DNA of 64,000 bases from Bordetella petrii (GTDB taxonomy: Bacteria; Pseudomonadota; Gammaproteobacteria; Burkholderiales; Burkholderiaceae_B), in the NCBI RefSeq assembly GCF_000067205.1, contig NC_010170.1, positions 4,402,001-4,466,000 of the forward strand, in the 5' to 3' direction. Both the position numbers and the translations under genes were made by a program. Of this stretch, positions 1 to 9,517 are shown in pieces (within the stretch, counting starts at the first letter, position 1; every line of letters starts with the position of its first letter). The notes below the pieces were generated by a model, which worked only from the letters and a program-made list of their open reading frames with translations, was not told the DNA's origin and searched no databases.

Positions 1-1134
1 TCCCAATTCCTGCAATATCTCCTGGGTATGCTGCCCATGCATGGGCGGCGGGCACACGGCTTCGCGGGAACGCCCCTGAAATTTCACAGGCAGACCAATC
101 TGCTTGAGCGGTCCCACCACCGGGTGCTCCGTTTTCTCGATCAGGCCGCGCGCCTGAACTTGCGGATGGCTCAACGCCTGCCCCAGCGTATGTATGGGCG
201 AGCAAGAAACCTTGATGCGGCTCAGCAGCGCCACCCACTCCGACACCGTGCGCGTGGCGATTTTCTCCTGCACGATCTGCACCGTGCGCGCCAGGTTGGC
301 GAGCCGCCGCGCGTTGGTCGAGAAGTCGGGATGATCGGCATACTCTGGCATGCCCGCCGCGTCGCAGAACCGGCGCCATTGCGCATCGTTGCCGGCGCCC
401 AGCATCAGCGGGCCGTCCTTGGCCTGAAATGCCTGGTACGGGCACATGCTGGGATGCGCCGTTCCCATCCGCTGAGGGTCCCGGCCGGTATGCCAGTAGG
501 TTTGCGCCATGTAGCTCATGAACCCCAGCGCCGTGTCCAGCAGCGCCAGCTCCACGTATACGCCCTTGCCCGTGCGTTGCCGCTCGATAACCGCTGCCAG
601 CACGCCACTCAGGCCGAACATTGCCGTGCCGATGTCCACCGGCGAAAAACTGGCGCGCGCATAATCGCCACCCGGATGGCCCAGGGTACTGATCATGCCG
701 CTGAAAGCTTGCAGCATTACGTCGTAGCCCGGCTCGTTGCCCATCGGGCCGTCCCGGCCATAGCCGCTGATCTCGCAATAGATAAGCCGGGGGTTGAGCG
801 CCATCAGCGTATCGCGGTCGATGCCCAGCCGCTGCGCCGTGCCGCTGCCGAACCCTTGCAGCACAATATCGGCATCGCGCACCAGGCGGCGGGCGATCTC
901 GCCGCCCTGGTCTGACTTGAGATCCAGCGCGATGCTGCGCTTATTGTGATTAACCGCCAGGAAAATCGTCGACTCTCCCTCGACAGTAGGGGTCCAGCCC
1001 CGGGTATCGTCGCCGAGTTCGACAGGCTCTACTTTGATGACTTCGGCGCCCAGTTCGCCAAGATACTGGCCGCACAATGGCCCTGCCAGCACCTTGGAAA
1101 AATCGACAACCTTCAATCCAGCTAAGGGTTGCAT
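1..1134 (-). CDS. CaiB/BaiF (Frc) family CoA-transferase, 3' end outside window
   Basis: The minus strand reads open from an ATG at 1134 to the window edge (378 codons, no stop), close to the ~390-400 residues usual for family III CoA-transferases. The N-terminus has the family pattern VVDFSKVLAGPLCGQYLGELG, followed by IKVEP and NKRSIALDLK. Further in are a GYGRDGP loop and the stretch FSPVDIGTAMFGLSG. These enzymes move CoA between a donor acyl-CoA and a carboxylic acid in the cytoplasm. The substrate cannot be read from sequence. A Bug receptor starts upstream on the same strand, ending 31 bases before this start, so uptake and CoA activation of one organic acid is a reasonable inference. 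Confidence 0.88.
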   Translation of the reverse strand, partial: MQPLAGLKVVDFSKVLAGPLCGQYLGELGAEVIKVEPVELGDDTRGWTPTVEGESTIFLAVNHNKRSIALDLKSDQGGEIARRLVRDADIVLQGFGSGTAQRLGIDRDTLMALNPRLIYCEISGYGRDGPMGNEPGYDVMLQAFSGMISTLGHPGGDYARASFSPVDIGTAMFGLSGVLAAVIERQRTGKGVYVELALLDTALGFMSYMAQTYWHTGRDPQRMGTAHPSMCPYQAFQAKDGPLMLGAGNDAQWRRFCDAAGMPEYADHPDFSTNARRLANLARTVQIVQEKIATRTVSEWVALLSRIKVSCSPIHTLGQALSHPQVQARGLIEKTEHPVVGPLKQIGLPVKFQGRSREAVCPPPMHGQHTQEILQELG

Positions 1135-1165
1135 TGCTCAGTTCCTGCTTGAACGCGTATATCCG

Positions 1166-2152
1166 TCATTCCGCCTTGATGCCCATCTCAACCACGGCGT
1201 TGCGCCAAACCGCGGTGTCTTCGCGCACGAAACGCTCCACATCATCGGCCGGCACCGTAAAGGTATCCACGCCGCGCTCGGCCACACCCTTGCGATAGGC
1301 CGGGTTCTGGGCCGCCTTGGCTACCGCGGTGCGCAGGCGCTGCACCACCTCTGGCGGTGTCTTGGCTGACACCTGCAGCGTGAACCAGAAATTCAGATTC
1401 AACCGGCCGTACCCTTTTTCCTTCAGGGTCGGCACGTTCGGCAACAAGGCGGATCGTTCTTGCGACGTAATGGCCAGCCCGAGCAAATGACCGCTCTCCA
1501 CCGTCGTTACCGCGGTGGTCATGCTGTCGAACATGAAGTCGATCCGGCCGGCCAGCATATCGGCCTTGGCGTTGCCGCTTCCCTTGTAGGCAATGGGTAT
1601 GGCCTTGATGCCGGTCAGCCCGCGCAGCAGCTCGCCATAAATGTGCGGCGAAGTGCCCGGCCCGAAGGTCGCGTACGTCAGCTCGGTTTTCTTGCCCTTC
1701 TCGACCAGCTCTTCGATCGTCTTCACGCCCGAATCGGGATGCACGACCAGCACATTGGCCAACGACCCAGTAATCCCGACGGGAATCAGGTCTTTGGCCG
1801 GGTCGAACCGCAAATTGGGATACAGAATGGGGTTGACGGCCTGCATGGCCGCCGTCGTGTGAACCAGCATGGTTCCTTCCGCGGGCCCGTCCACCACGAA
1901 CTGCGTGCCGATGTTCCCCGACGCGCCCGGCTTGTTCTCGACGATGACGGTGGTTTTCAGCTCTTCCGACAGCGCCTGAGCGAACAGGCGGGCAATAAAG
2001 TCGGTGGGGCCGGCGGCCGAGAACGGCACCACGATGCGTATCGTGGCGTGCTCTGCCGCCAGTTGGGCCATGACTGCCTTGCCCGGCAGCATGCCAGCAG
2101 CCAGGATGGCGGCGGAACTCAATACGAATCTGCGGCGGTCACGAACATGCAT
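1166..2152 (-). CDS. Bug-family tripartite tricarboxylate transporter receptor
   Basis: This encodes a 328-residue periplasmic solute receptor of the Bug/TctC family. The start at 2152 was chosen because AGGAGA lies about 8 bases upstream and the protein then begins with a basic stretch (RDRRR) and a hydrophobic signal segment ending near VMAQ. The frame stays open upstream to 2548, but that part overlaps the divergent LysR gene and looks unlike a Bug N-terminus. Family features are IRIVVPFSAAGPTDFIARL, VENKPGASGNIG, and a late VPTLKEKGYG motif. Bug proteins bind carboxylates; the ligand here is unknown. No TctA/TctB membrane genes are nearby, which is common for Bordetella-type Bug genes. 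Confidence 0.88.
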   Translation of the reverse strand: MHVRDRRRFVLSSAAILAAGMLPGKAVMAQLAAEHATIRIVVPFSAAGPTDFIARLFAQALSEELKTTVIVENKPGASGNIGTQFVVDGPAEGTMLVHTTAAMQAVNPILYPNLRFDPAKDLIPVGITGSLANVLVVHPDSGVKTIEELVEKGKKTELTYATFGPGTSPHIYGELLRGLTGIKAIPIAYKGSGNAKADMLAGRIDFMFDSMTTAVTTVESGHLLGLAITSQERSALLPNVPTLKEKGYGRLNLNFWFTLQVSAKTPPEVVQRLRTAVAKAAQNPAYRKGVAERGVDTFTVPADDVERFVREDTAVWRNAVVEMGIKAE

Positions 2153-2260
2153 GATCTGTCTCCTGTGGGGTCTCGCATGGCCTTGTGGGTCGGCCATTGC
2201 TGTTCGATCGCTACTATCGGCGCACGATACATATACGTCAAATACTATGTTTTTATAGAG

Positions 2261-2278
2261 TCCATATAAAATTATGGA
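2261..2278. promoter_or_regulatory. Candidate LysR operator between divergent genes
   Basis: A perfect dyad, TCCATA-N6-TATGGA, lies in the 166-base AT-rich gap between the Bug gene (start 2152) and the LysR gene (start 2319). It contains the T-N11-A pattern of LysR-type sites. Binding by the adjacent regulator is inferred from position only. Confidence 0.5.
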
Positions 2279-2318
2279 TACCCGTCTTCGCCATTGCCGA
2301 CTTTCGGAATCTGTAGCC

Positions 2319-3287
2319 ATGTCCATCGATCTGCGCGACCTGCGGCACTTCTTGTCGGTCGCCGCCGCCGGCTCCATCTCGCGGGCCGCGCAAATGCAAC
2401 ACATGACCCAGCCCGCGCTCAGCGTGCTTATCAAACAACTAGAAGAGCAACTGGGCACCCCGCTTTTCGAGCGGCTGCCCAAAGGCGTCGCCCTGACCGA
2501 CGCCGGAGAGCGCCTGCGGGCGCACGCTAAAGACATCCTGCTGCGCACCGAACTGGCCTACGAAGAAATCAGCCAGCAGGCGCGCGTGCCCAACGGGCAG
2601 GTAGCTGTCGGCCTGCCTCAGTCCCTGGCTCGCTTTCTTACCGTTCCGGTGGTTTCAGATGTGCTGTCGCGCTGGCCGCAGATACGCCTGCAGGTCATCG
2701 AACTGAGCTCGGGCTACATTCCCGAGCATCTGCAAAAGGGTGACATCGACGTCGGCATGACCTTCGCCCAGGACGAACGGCGAGACCTGAACTACACCCA
2801 CCTCATCGACGAAGAACTGGTCTTCATCAGTTCCGCTTCGCAAATCCGGCGGCATCTGGGCGCCGCCGGCCTGCGGCGCAAGACGATACATCTGTCGGAA
2901 ATGGGCGATTTCCCCATGATCCTGCCCTCGCGTACCCACAGCCTGCGCGTCCGGCTGGAAGACTACCTGCAACGCGCGGGCCAGCGTCTTACCATTGCCG
3001 CCGAGGTCAACACCACATCGCAACTGATCGGGCTGGCCGCGTCGGGCGTGGGAACCACGATTCTCTCTTATTCCTCTCTGGTCGGCGAGAACTCTGCCGC
3101 CGACGTGCGGGCGCTTCACATAGAAAAGCCCGCGCTCACCCGCTCGGTTTATCTTTGCACCAACCCAAGCACGCCCAAGACCATGGCGGTAATGAGCGTC
3201 ATGCGCCTGCTTGTAGATACCGTGAAACGGCTCACCACGGAAGGTGTCTGGCCCACTTCCATGGAACACCAGCAATCCGGCGGGTAA
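2319..3287 (+). CDS. LysR-family transcriptional regulator
   Basis: This is a 322-residue LysR-type regulator. The helix-turn-helix is at about residues 18-45 (SISRAAQMQHMTQPALSVLIKQLE), followed by the usual LGTPLFERLPKGVALTDAG linker and a periplasmic-binding-like effector domain. ATG 2319 was preferred over an in-frame start at 2274 because it puts the HTH at the usual distance from the N-terminus. It is divergent from a Bug receptor and a CoA-transferase, the standard layout for a local activator of a carboxylate catabolic set. Confidence 0.9.
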   Translation: MSIDLRDLRHFLSVAAAGSISRAAQMQHMTQPALSVLIKQLEEQLGTPLFERLPKGVALTDAGERLRAHAKDILLRTELAYEEISQQARVPNGQVAVGLPQSLARFLTVPVVSDVLSRWPQIRLQVIELSSGYIPEHLQKGDIDVGMTFAQDERRDLNYTHLIDEELVFISSASQIRRHLGAAGLRRKTIHLSEMGDFPMILPSRTHSLRVRLEDYLQRAGQRLTIAAEVNTTSQLIGLAASGVGTTILSYSSLVGENSAADVRALHIEKPALTRSVYLCTNPSTPKTMAVMSVMRLLVDTVKRLTTEGVWPTSMEHQQSGG

Positions 3288-3302
3288 TGGCGCCTGCCTG
3301 CG

Positions 3303-3926
3303 TCACCGGTTGCTGGCCAGCCGGATTCCCAGCGCCACAAGCGCGGCGCCCATCAAGGCGTCGACGACGCGGCTCACCCGCGCATAGACAGACCGGACGC
3401 GACCCACCGAGAAAAATGTGGCGAGCGCTCCCAGCCATCCGGCCGTGATCAGGCCGGCAATTGCCACCACGCCGGCATATACCCAGGCCGGCGCGCCCAC
3501 GGGCAGCACGGTCACGAACAAGGTGGCAAAGAAGGTTGCCGTCTTCGGATTGGTGATGCCAACCATGAACCCCTGGCGCCAGGCCTGGAAGGCTCCGGCC
3601 CGCGGCACGCCATTCAGTTGCGGCGCGCTGCTGCGGGCCTTGAAAGAAGCCATCAACATCCGCGCGCCAAGGTAGATCAGGTAAACCGCGCCAATCAGGC
3701 GAATGGCCTCATAGAGCCAGAACAACTCTTTGATCAGCAGCCCAAATCCAAGAATGGCCAAGGTCGCCCAGATGACGACCGCGCATGCGATGCCCAGGCC
3801 CACGAACACGCCGGAGCGCCGGTCGTTGAGCGCATTGGAGGTAACCGCGACGAAATCCGGCCCGGGGCTGATGCAGGCCAAAAACACAATGCCAGACAGC
3901 GTGAGCAGTTGAGGCAGGTATTCCAT
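3303..3926 (-). CDS. LysE/RhtB-family amino-acid exporter
   Basis: This encodes a 207-residue inner-membrane protein with about six hydrophobic segments. The signature ACISPGPDFVAVTSNAL is at residues 18-33, and a central NPKTATFFATLF motif matches the LysE/RhtB translocator superfamily, which exports amino acids or their analogues. The gene converges with the LysR gene, 15 bases stop to stop. The substrate is not predictable. Confidence 0.9.
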   Translation of the reverse strand: MEYLPQLLTLSGIVFLACISPGPDFVAVTSNALNDRRSGVFVGLGIACAVVIWATLAILGFGLLIKELFWLYEAIRLIGAVYLIYLGARMLMASFKARSSAPQLNGVPRAGAFQAWRQGFMVGITNPKTATFFATLFVTVLPVGAPAWVYAGVVAIAGLITAGWLGALATFFSVGRVRSVYARVSRVVDALMGAALVALGIRLASNR

Positions 3927-4161
3927 GAATCCAGTTCCAGAGGTTGGCGTCAGGCACGGCTTGACAGCGCCACGCCTGTCCGCATTCTAGAGTAAGGGAT
4001 ATTGTCGTGAAATTTATTTCGTTGTTTCGGCGCCGGGCCGCGCGAAGGGAAAAAATATTCACCCGCGGTATTGTTAGCATTGACAGAGATTCGGATGCCC
4101 ACAAATCCGTCCAGCGGCGTTGGACTGCGCAAGCCCTGGACCAGAGAACCTTGTCAAAATC

Positions 4162-6480
4162 ATGCCTGAACAGATCCGCCGCTTTCCCTCGCTCTCTCAT
4201 TGGGGCGCCTTCACCGCGGTCACGCAAGGCGGCAGGCTGATAGACTGCGAGCCGTTTGCGCGCGACAGCGCGCCCTCGGACATTCTTCGGTCGATGCCGG
4301 CCATGGTCCACTCGCCGCTGCGAATCGACCGTCCAGCCATTCGAAAGGGGTGGCTGCGCCACCGACACCAGTCCGATGGCAGCGAACGCGGGCGCGACGA
4401 ATACGTGGAAGTCAGCTGGGACGAGGCCCTTGCGGCGGTCGACTCGGAACTCCAGCGAGTCCGGGCAGAGCACGGCAACGAAGCGATTTTCGGCGGCTCG
4501 TATGGCTGGTCGTCGGCGGGCCGGCTGCACCATGCCCGCACTCAGACGCACCGGTTCCTGAATGCCGGCGGCGGCTGTACGAACCAGGCGGGCAACTACA
4601 GCTGGGGTGCCGCGCAGTTTCTGCTGCCGCACGTTATCGGCACCTATGCGCCGGTAACCGGCCGCGTGACGGACTGGAACAGCGTCACGAGTCACACGCG
4701 GCTGTTGATTGCATTCGGCGGCATGCCGCTGCGCAACACGCAGATCACATCGGGCGGCGCCGGAGACCATCCCGTACCCGGGCAACTCGAACGTGCGGCT
4801 GCGGCAGGCATTGAATTCGTCGTCGTCAGCCCGACCAAGGCGGATGTTCCGCCCGGCGTGCGGGCACGCTGGATTCCCATCCGCCCCAATACAGACGCCG
4901 CCTTGATGCTCGCGATGATCCACGCGTTGATCACCGATGGCATCCACGACCAGGAGTTCCTGCAGATCCATTGCGTTGGATTTCCGGCCTTGCGCGACTA
5001 TCTCGAAGGCAAGACGGACGGCATTCCCAAGACGCCCGAGTGGGCTCAGGCGATCTGCGATGTTCCTGCCGAAACGATCCGCGCGCTGGCGCGCCAGGCA
5101 CGCAACACCCGCACGCTGCTGACTTGTGCATGGTCATTGCAGCGCGCCCATCGGGGCGAACAGCCCTACTGGGCCAGCATCGCGCTCGCGGCCGCGCTGG
5201 GGCAGATCGGGCTGCCGGGCGGCGGCTTCGCATTTGGGCACGCCTCCATGAACGGTGCCGGAAACCCGCGCATGGAAATCGCGGGGCCCGCTGTGGAATC
5301 GGGGCGCAATCCGACCGGCTCGGTAATTCCTGTTGCACGAGTCACAGACATGCTTCTGCATCCCGGCCAGCAGTACGAATTCAACGGGCGGGAAGGCATT
5401 TACCCAGACATCAAGATGGTTTACTGGGCCGGTGGCAATCCCTTCCATCATCAACAAGACCTGAATCGGTTCAGCCGCGCCTGGAGCCGCCCCCAAACCA
5501 TCGTCGCTCACGAAATCTGGTGGACGCCCATGGCGCGCCGCTCGGATATTGTGCTGCCAGCCACCACCACGCTGGAAAGAAACGATATAGGCGGGTCCAC
5601 GCGCGACCGCTATGTATTCGCCATGCACCAGGCGCTGGCGCCGGTGGGCTCCAGCCGCAATGACTTCGACATATACAGGGAACTGGCCGCGCGCGGCGGC
5701 TACGAACACCGTTTCACGGCGGGCCGCACGGAAATGGAGTGGCTGCGGCACATCTTCGAATCTATGGCCAGTAACTGGCGCGACAATGGCTATGTGGCCC
5801 CAGAATTCGATGCCTTCTGGAGCCAGGGGTTCGTGGAAATTCCCGAGCCTGAAAAGCCATTTGTACTGTTCGAGGATTTCCGCCTCGATCCCGCAGGCAA
5901 GCCGCTGCGTACGCCCTCCGGCCGTATTGAACTGTATTCGGAGAAAATCGCCGGATTCGGGTATGCCGATTGCCCGCCCCACCCGGCCTGGCTGGCGCCC
6001 GACGAGTGGTTAGGATCACCCAAGGCTGCGCAGTGGCCCCTGCACCTGCTCACCCCCCAACCCGCCGGCAAACTCCATTCACAAATGGATGGCGGCGCTG
6101 CGTCCGTGGACCTCAAGATCAATGGCCGGGAAGCCCTGCGCATCTCGCCGTCGGATGCCAAAGCGCGGCGCATCGGCCAGCATGACCTCGTCAAGATATA
6201 CAACGACCGGGGCGCTTGCCTTGCCACCGCGGTTATCGATACCGGCCTCAAGCCGGGCGTGGTAGTTCTGCCTACGGGCGCCTGGTTCGACGCTGCCGAC
6301 GAGAAGCTTGAAATACACGGCAACCCCAACGTGTTGACTATCGACGTGGGCACTTCCCGGTTGGCTCAGGGAAGCAGCGCCCAATCAGCCCTGGTAGAGG
6401 TCGTGCTTTGGGAAGATGCCGCGCCGCCGGTCCAGGCCTTGAAGCCGCCGAAAATTGGCAAATGGAATCGCGCCGCATAG
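4162..6480 (+). CDS. BisC/TorA-type molybdopterin oxidoreductase
   Basis: A 772-residue molybdopterin guanine dinucleotide enzyme of the DMSO-reductase family. It lacks an N-terminal iron-sulfur Cys cluster and a Tat signal, so it is probably cytoplasmic like biotin-sulfoxide reductase. Visible motifs are the N-terminal SHWGAFTA, the GGSYGWSSAGRLHHA region, and GNYSWGAAQF, whose Ser matches the molybdenum-ligand Ser of DMSO/TMAO/BisC enzymes. The C-terminal cofactor domain includes LHSQMDGG. ATG 4162 fits the family start; an in-frame ATG at 4120 adds 14 residues of no known match. The likely reaction is S- or N-oxide reduction. No partner subunit or chaperone gene is adjacent. Confidence 0.85.
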   Translation: MPEQIRRFPSLSHWGAFTAVTQGGRLIDCEPFARDSAPSDILRSMPAMVHSPLRIDRPAIRKGWLRHRHQSDGSERGRDEYVEVSWDEALAAVDSELQRVRAEHGNEAIFGGSYGWSSAGRLHHARTQTHRFLNAGGGCTNQAGNYSWGAAQFLLPHVIGTYAPVTGRVTDWNSVTSHTRLLIAFGGMPLRNTQITSGGAGDHPVPGQLERAAAAGIEFVVVSPTKADVPPGVRARWIPIRPNTDAALMLAMIHALITDGIHDQEFLQIHCVGFPALRDYLEGKTDGIPKTPEWAQAICDVPAETIRALARQARNTRTLLTCAWSLQRAHRGEQPYWASIALAAALGQIGLPGGGFAFGHASMNGAGNPRMEIAGPAVESGRNPTGSVIPVARVTDMLLHPGQQYEFNGREGIYPDIKMVYWAGGNPFHHQQDLNRFSRAWSRPQTIVAHEIWWTPMARRSDIVLPATTTLERNDIGGSTRDRYVFAMHQALAPVGSSRNDFDIYRELAARGGYEHRFTAGRTEMEWLRHIFESMASNWRDNGYVAPEFDAFWSQGFVEIPEPEKPFVLFEDFRLDPAGKPLRTPSGRIELYSEKIAGFGYADCPPHPAWLAPDEWLGSPKAAQWPLHLLTPQPAGKLHSQMDGGAASVDLKINGREALRISPSDAKARRIGQHDLVKIYNDRGACLATAVIDTGLKPGVVVLPTGAWFDAADEKLEIHGNPNVLTIDVGTSRLAQGSSAQSALVEVVLWEDAAPPVQALKPPKIGKWNRAA

Positions 6481-6518
6481 CCCTGCGGCGCAAAACGCAG
6501 ATACCTTTGCCTGAACGC

Positions 6519-6545
6519 CCAGAGGCCCCTCTACGGGGCCTCTGG
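6519..6545. terminator. Bidirectional hairpin terminator candidate
   Basis: A perfect 11-bp stem (CCAGAGGCCCC / GGGGCCTCTGG) with a 5-base loop sits between the converging molybdoenzyme (stop 6480) and Bug gene (stop 6563). No clear U-tract follows, so intrinsic termination is likely but not certain. Confidence 0.6.
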
Positions 6546-6562
6546 CTTACAAGCGCCTACCG

Positions 6563-7582
6563 CTATTCCGCGGTGATATTGGCCTGCTTGATAATGGCGC
6601 CGTACTTGGCCGTTTCGGATTGAATGTACTGCGCGAAGTCCGCACTGTTCCGGTACGAACTTTCAAATCCCAGGTTGCCAAGCTGCTCTTTCATGCTGGC
6701 GGACTGCATAACGTTCTGCGCGGCGGCATCCAACCGTTTTAGAACCGGCTCCGGCAGGCCGGCAGGCGCCCACAGCCCATACCAGGAATAGAACTCGAAA
6801 TCTTTAAGTCCGGCCTCTTGCATCGTCGGAACATCCGGCAACAGCGGGCTGCGCCTGTCGCCGGTTACCGCCAGGGCGCGTATCTTGCCACCCTGAACCA
6901 TGGGCAACGAAGAAAGCATGGGATCGGCCAGTGCGTGAACCTGGCCGCCAATCAGGTCGGTCAAGGCCGGGCCGCCGCCCTTGTACAGCACGATCGGAAT
7001 CTGCAAATTGGAAAGGCCGGCCTCGTAGGCGAACTGCGCAATGGCCAGGTGGCCCGCCGAACCGAAACCCGTGGTCGCGAAGTTATATTTGTCGGGCGCC
7101 GCCTTCACGACGCTCACGAATTCCTTCACCGTCTTCGCGGGGACATCGTTGTTTACGCTAAGTATCAACGCGCCCTGGGCCAGACCGCTGATGGGGGTGA
7201 AATCCTTCACCGCATCGAAGGTCATTTTCTTCCCGTAGAGCAACGGGTTGATATTGTGGATCGAGGCGTTCAAGTAAAGGGTATAACCATCTGGCTGCGC
7301 ACGCGCGACCACGCCAGCGCCCACCATTCCAGAGGCGCCCGCCCTGTTGTCGATGATGATCGATTGCTTGAGTTCCTCGCCAAGCTTGACGGCAAAAATG
7401 CGCGCCAGCCCATCGACCGAGCCGCCGGGAGGATGAGGCACCACGATGGTAATCGGGCGGCTGGGATACGACGCATCCGGCTGAGCGTGCGCCGGTAATG
7501 AAGCTGCCAAGGCCAGGCCACCGACGACAGCCGCAATGCCCTTCATGCAAAAGCGGCGAGAACGAAAAGAGGTATTGCGCAT
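6563..7582 (-). CDS. Bug-family tripartite tricarboxylate transporter receptor
   Basis: This is a 339-residue Bug/TctC-type periplasmic receptor with a signal peptide (hydrophobic stretch at residues 14-28, cleavage near AHAQ). It has ITIVVPHPPGGSVDGLARIF, DNRAGASGMVG, and LLPDVPTMQEAGLKDFEF, all typical of the family. It is the last gene of a co-directional minus-strand group (cystathionine-lyase-like, DapA-like, SDR, Bug), 100 bases after the SDR stop. The receptor may recognise the substrate handled by those enzymes; the ligand is unknown. Confidence 0.88.
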   Translation of the reverse strand: MRNTSFRSRRFCMKGIAAVVGGLALAASLPAHAQPDASYPSRPITIVVPHPPGGSVDGLARIFAVKLGEELKQSIIIDNRAGASGMVGAGVVARAQPDGYTLYLNASIHNINPLLYGKKMTFDAVKDFTPISGLAQGALILSVNNDVPAKTVKEFVSVVKAAPDKYNFATTGFGSAGHLAIAQFAYEAGLSNLQIPIVLYKGGGPALTDLIGGQVHALADPMLSSLPMVQGGKIRALAVTGDRRSPLLPDVPTMQEAGLKDFEFYSWYGLWAPAGLPEPVLKRLDAAAQNVMQSASMKEQLGNLGFESSYRNSADFAQYIQSETAKYGAIIKQANITAE

Positions 7583-7682
7583 GACGAACTCTCACTGAAA
7601 TGGTTAGGCATCGAATACCGCGTCGCATCCTCGGGCTCGCAATTCATGAGAGCGGAGGCATTGAAGCGGGATCGTAAGCGAA

Positions 7683-8462
7683 TCAGTACGTGCCCGGATA
7701 GGCTGCGCCATCTATTAAGATATTCTGGCCGCATATATAGCCGGCTTGCGCGGCGCAGATATAGGCGCAAAGCGCGCCCAGCTCTTCGGGTTCTCCGTAG
7801 CGTCCGGCGGGATTATTGGCTCCCCGCTCCGTCCAGAGCTGTTCAAACGTCTTGCCGCCTGGCTCCAGCATGCCTTCTATGTGATGCCGCTGCGCATCGG
7901 TAGCGAAGACGCCCGGCAACAGGTTATTAATGGTGACGTTGTGCCGCACCGTCTGGCGGGCCAGGCCCGCCACGAACCCCACCAGGCAGGAGCGTGCGCC
8001 ATTGGATAGGCCCAGCTCAAGCTGCGGGGCTTTAACGCTGCGTGAAACAATGTTCACAATGCGGCCAAAGCGGCGCTCCATCATGCCGTCCACGACCCGC
8101 CGAATCATGTCTATCGGCCCGAGGGCCATGGAATCAAGAGCCGAATGCCAGTCAGCCTGGGTCCACTGGCGAAAGTCGCCGGGCGGCGCCCCGTCCGCGT
8201 TGTTCACCAGGATATCGGGCGTGGCGCACGCCGAAAGCGCCGCGCCGCGCCCTTCATCCGTCGTAATGTCGGCAACCACATATCGGACGCGGGTGCCCGT
8301 GGCCGCCGTGATTTCGTCGGCCGCCTTGGCCAATGTGCTTTCCGTGCGCGCGGCGATGGTCACATTGACGCCTTCGCTCGCCAGTTGATGGGCGCAGGCG
8401 CGGCCCATTCCCTTGCTGCCGCCAAACACCAGTGCATGACGGCCTCGAATTCCCAAATCCAT
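7683..8462 (-). CDS. SDR-family oxidoreductase with atypical active site
   Basis: A 259-residue Rossmann-fold short-chain dehydrogenase. The cofactor motif GGSKGMGRA is near residues 13-21, followed by DILVNNADG and IVNIVSRS. At the position where classical SDRs carry YxxxK the sequence reads LGLSNGARSCLVGF, so neither the Tyr nor the Lys is present. A subset of SDRs with this GLSN pattern exists, so the gene is not obviously broken. The start at 8462 avoids a 10-residue extension. It lies 51 bases after the DapA-like stop. The reaction is unknown, and a non-oxidoreductase role is possible. Confidence 0.82.
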   Translation of the reverse strand: MDLGIRGRHALVFGGSKGMGRACAHQLASEGVNVTIAARTESTLAKAADEITAATGTRVRYVVADITTDEGRGAALSACATPDILVNNADGAPPGDFRQWTQADWHSALDSMALGPIDMIRRVVDGMMERRFGRIVNIVSRSVKAPQLELGLSNGARSCLVGFVAGLARQTVRHNVTINNLLPGVFATDAQRHHIEGMLEPGGKTFEQLWTERGANNPAGRYGEPEELGALCAYICAAQAGYICGQNILIDGAAYPGTY

Positions 8463-8513
8463 AGTGGTTCCTATCCTGCAAGCGCAGCCCAAGCCAGACG
8501 CTTTTGCTTCGAA

Positions 8514-9449
8514 TCAAGCAGCCTTCAGCTGCAGGGAGTTCCAGCCGTACTTCTTGTCCAGGCCCAGCGCCTTAATGACGCGCAATCCCTTGAGCAAGGG
8601 TTCGCCTTCCAGGGCGCGCAGCGGCTTGCGCAGCTCGCCCGCCGGCAGGCCCACGGCCTTCATCAGCGACTTGATGGCCACGGGGTTGATGGCAGAGTAC
8701 GAGTAGTGCAGCAATTGCAGATTGCGCAGATACGACTCCCGGAAGCTGGTGCTGACCTCGGGCGACGTCCACGGCCGGGAAATCTCTGCCAGCTCCGCCG
8801 GAGCAATGTTTCCGGTCATGTTGGCCGTGCCGTGGCCGCCCAGGCTCATGGTGGGAACCACCAGGCCCAGATTGGGCGAATCGCAGCACATCACGGATAC
8901 ATCTGGCGCGCCATATAGCACTTGCGCCACCTGGCCCACGCGCGTGGTGGACTCTTTGTGCACCACGTAATTGGGGTGCTTGAAGATACGCAGCAACTGG
9001 TCCCAGTGCAGGTCGCTCTTGACGCGCGGCGGGTTGTTGTAGATACCCAGCGGCAGATCGGTTGCGTCGGCCACTTCCAGAAAATAGCTTTCGATGTCCG
9101 ATTCAGATGCGCAAATATAGGCGGGGGCGGCCAGAATGGCGCCGTCCGCGCCGTTGTCCCGCGCGAAGCGCAGGTAATCCATGGTGGTTTCGGTATTGTT
9201 GCCGGTGCAACCATAGAAGAGCTTCATCTTGCCGGTTTTCATCTTCGCGGTTTCCACGATGATGTCCTGGCGCTCTTTCTGAGACAGCATGGACACCTCG
9301 CCCGTGGAACCCATGATGAGCACGGCGGTGGTGCCATTGTCTTCCTGGAACTTCAGCAGATCCCGGAAAGCTTCGAAATCGGGGCTGCCGTCTTTATTAA
9401 AGGGAGTAACCAGAGCCACGAAGGACCCCGTGATCTTCATCTTGCTCAT
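8514..9449 (-). CDS. DapA/NanA-family lyase (dihydrodipicolinate synthase-like)
   Basis: This encodes a 311-residue class I aldolase-fold protein of the DHDPS family. Key features are VALVTPFNKDG, GSTGEVSMLS, the YNNPPR motif carrying the catalytic Tyr, and YVVHKEST carrying the Schiff-base Lys. The family covers lysine biosynthesis and several sugar-acid and hydroxyproline aldolases or dehydratases. The catabolic neighbours argue against the housekeeping dapA. An A12 run on the plus strand (T12 in the minus-strand leader) lies just before the ribosome-binding site CTGGAGAG. Confidence 0.85.
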   Translation of the reverse strand: MSKMKITGSFVALVTPFNKDGSPDFEAFRDLLKFQEDNGTTAVLIMGSTGEVSMLSQKERQDIIVETAKMKTGKMKLFYGCTGNNTETTMDYLRFARDNGADGAILAAPAYICASESDIESYFLEVADATDLPLGIYNNPPRVKSDLHWDQLLRIFKHPNYVVHKESTTRVGQVAQVLYGAPDVSVMCCDSPNLGLVVPTMSLGGHGTANMTGNIAPAELAEISRPWTSPEVSTSFRESYLRNLQLLHYSYSAINPVAIKSLMKAVGLPAGELRKPLRALEGEPLLKGLRVIKALGLDKKYGWNSLQLKAA

Positions 9450-9517
9450 GCATCTCTCCAGTAAAAAAAAAAAATGGCCGAACCAGTAGAGCAGACAACA
9501 TTTGCCCGATTATCTTG

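Noticed and set aside
9461..9480. A12 homopolymer taken as a terminator U-tract or slippage site
   Set aside because: It lies in a leader between two co-directional genes with no good stem before it and no coding frame across it.
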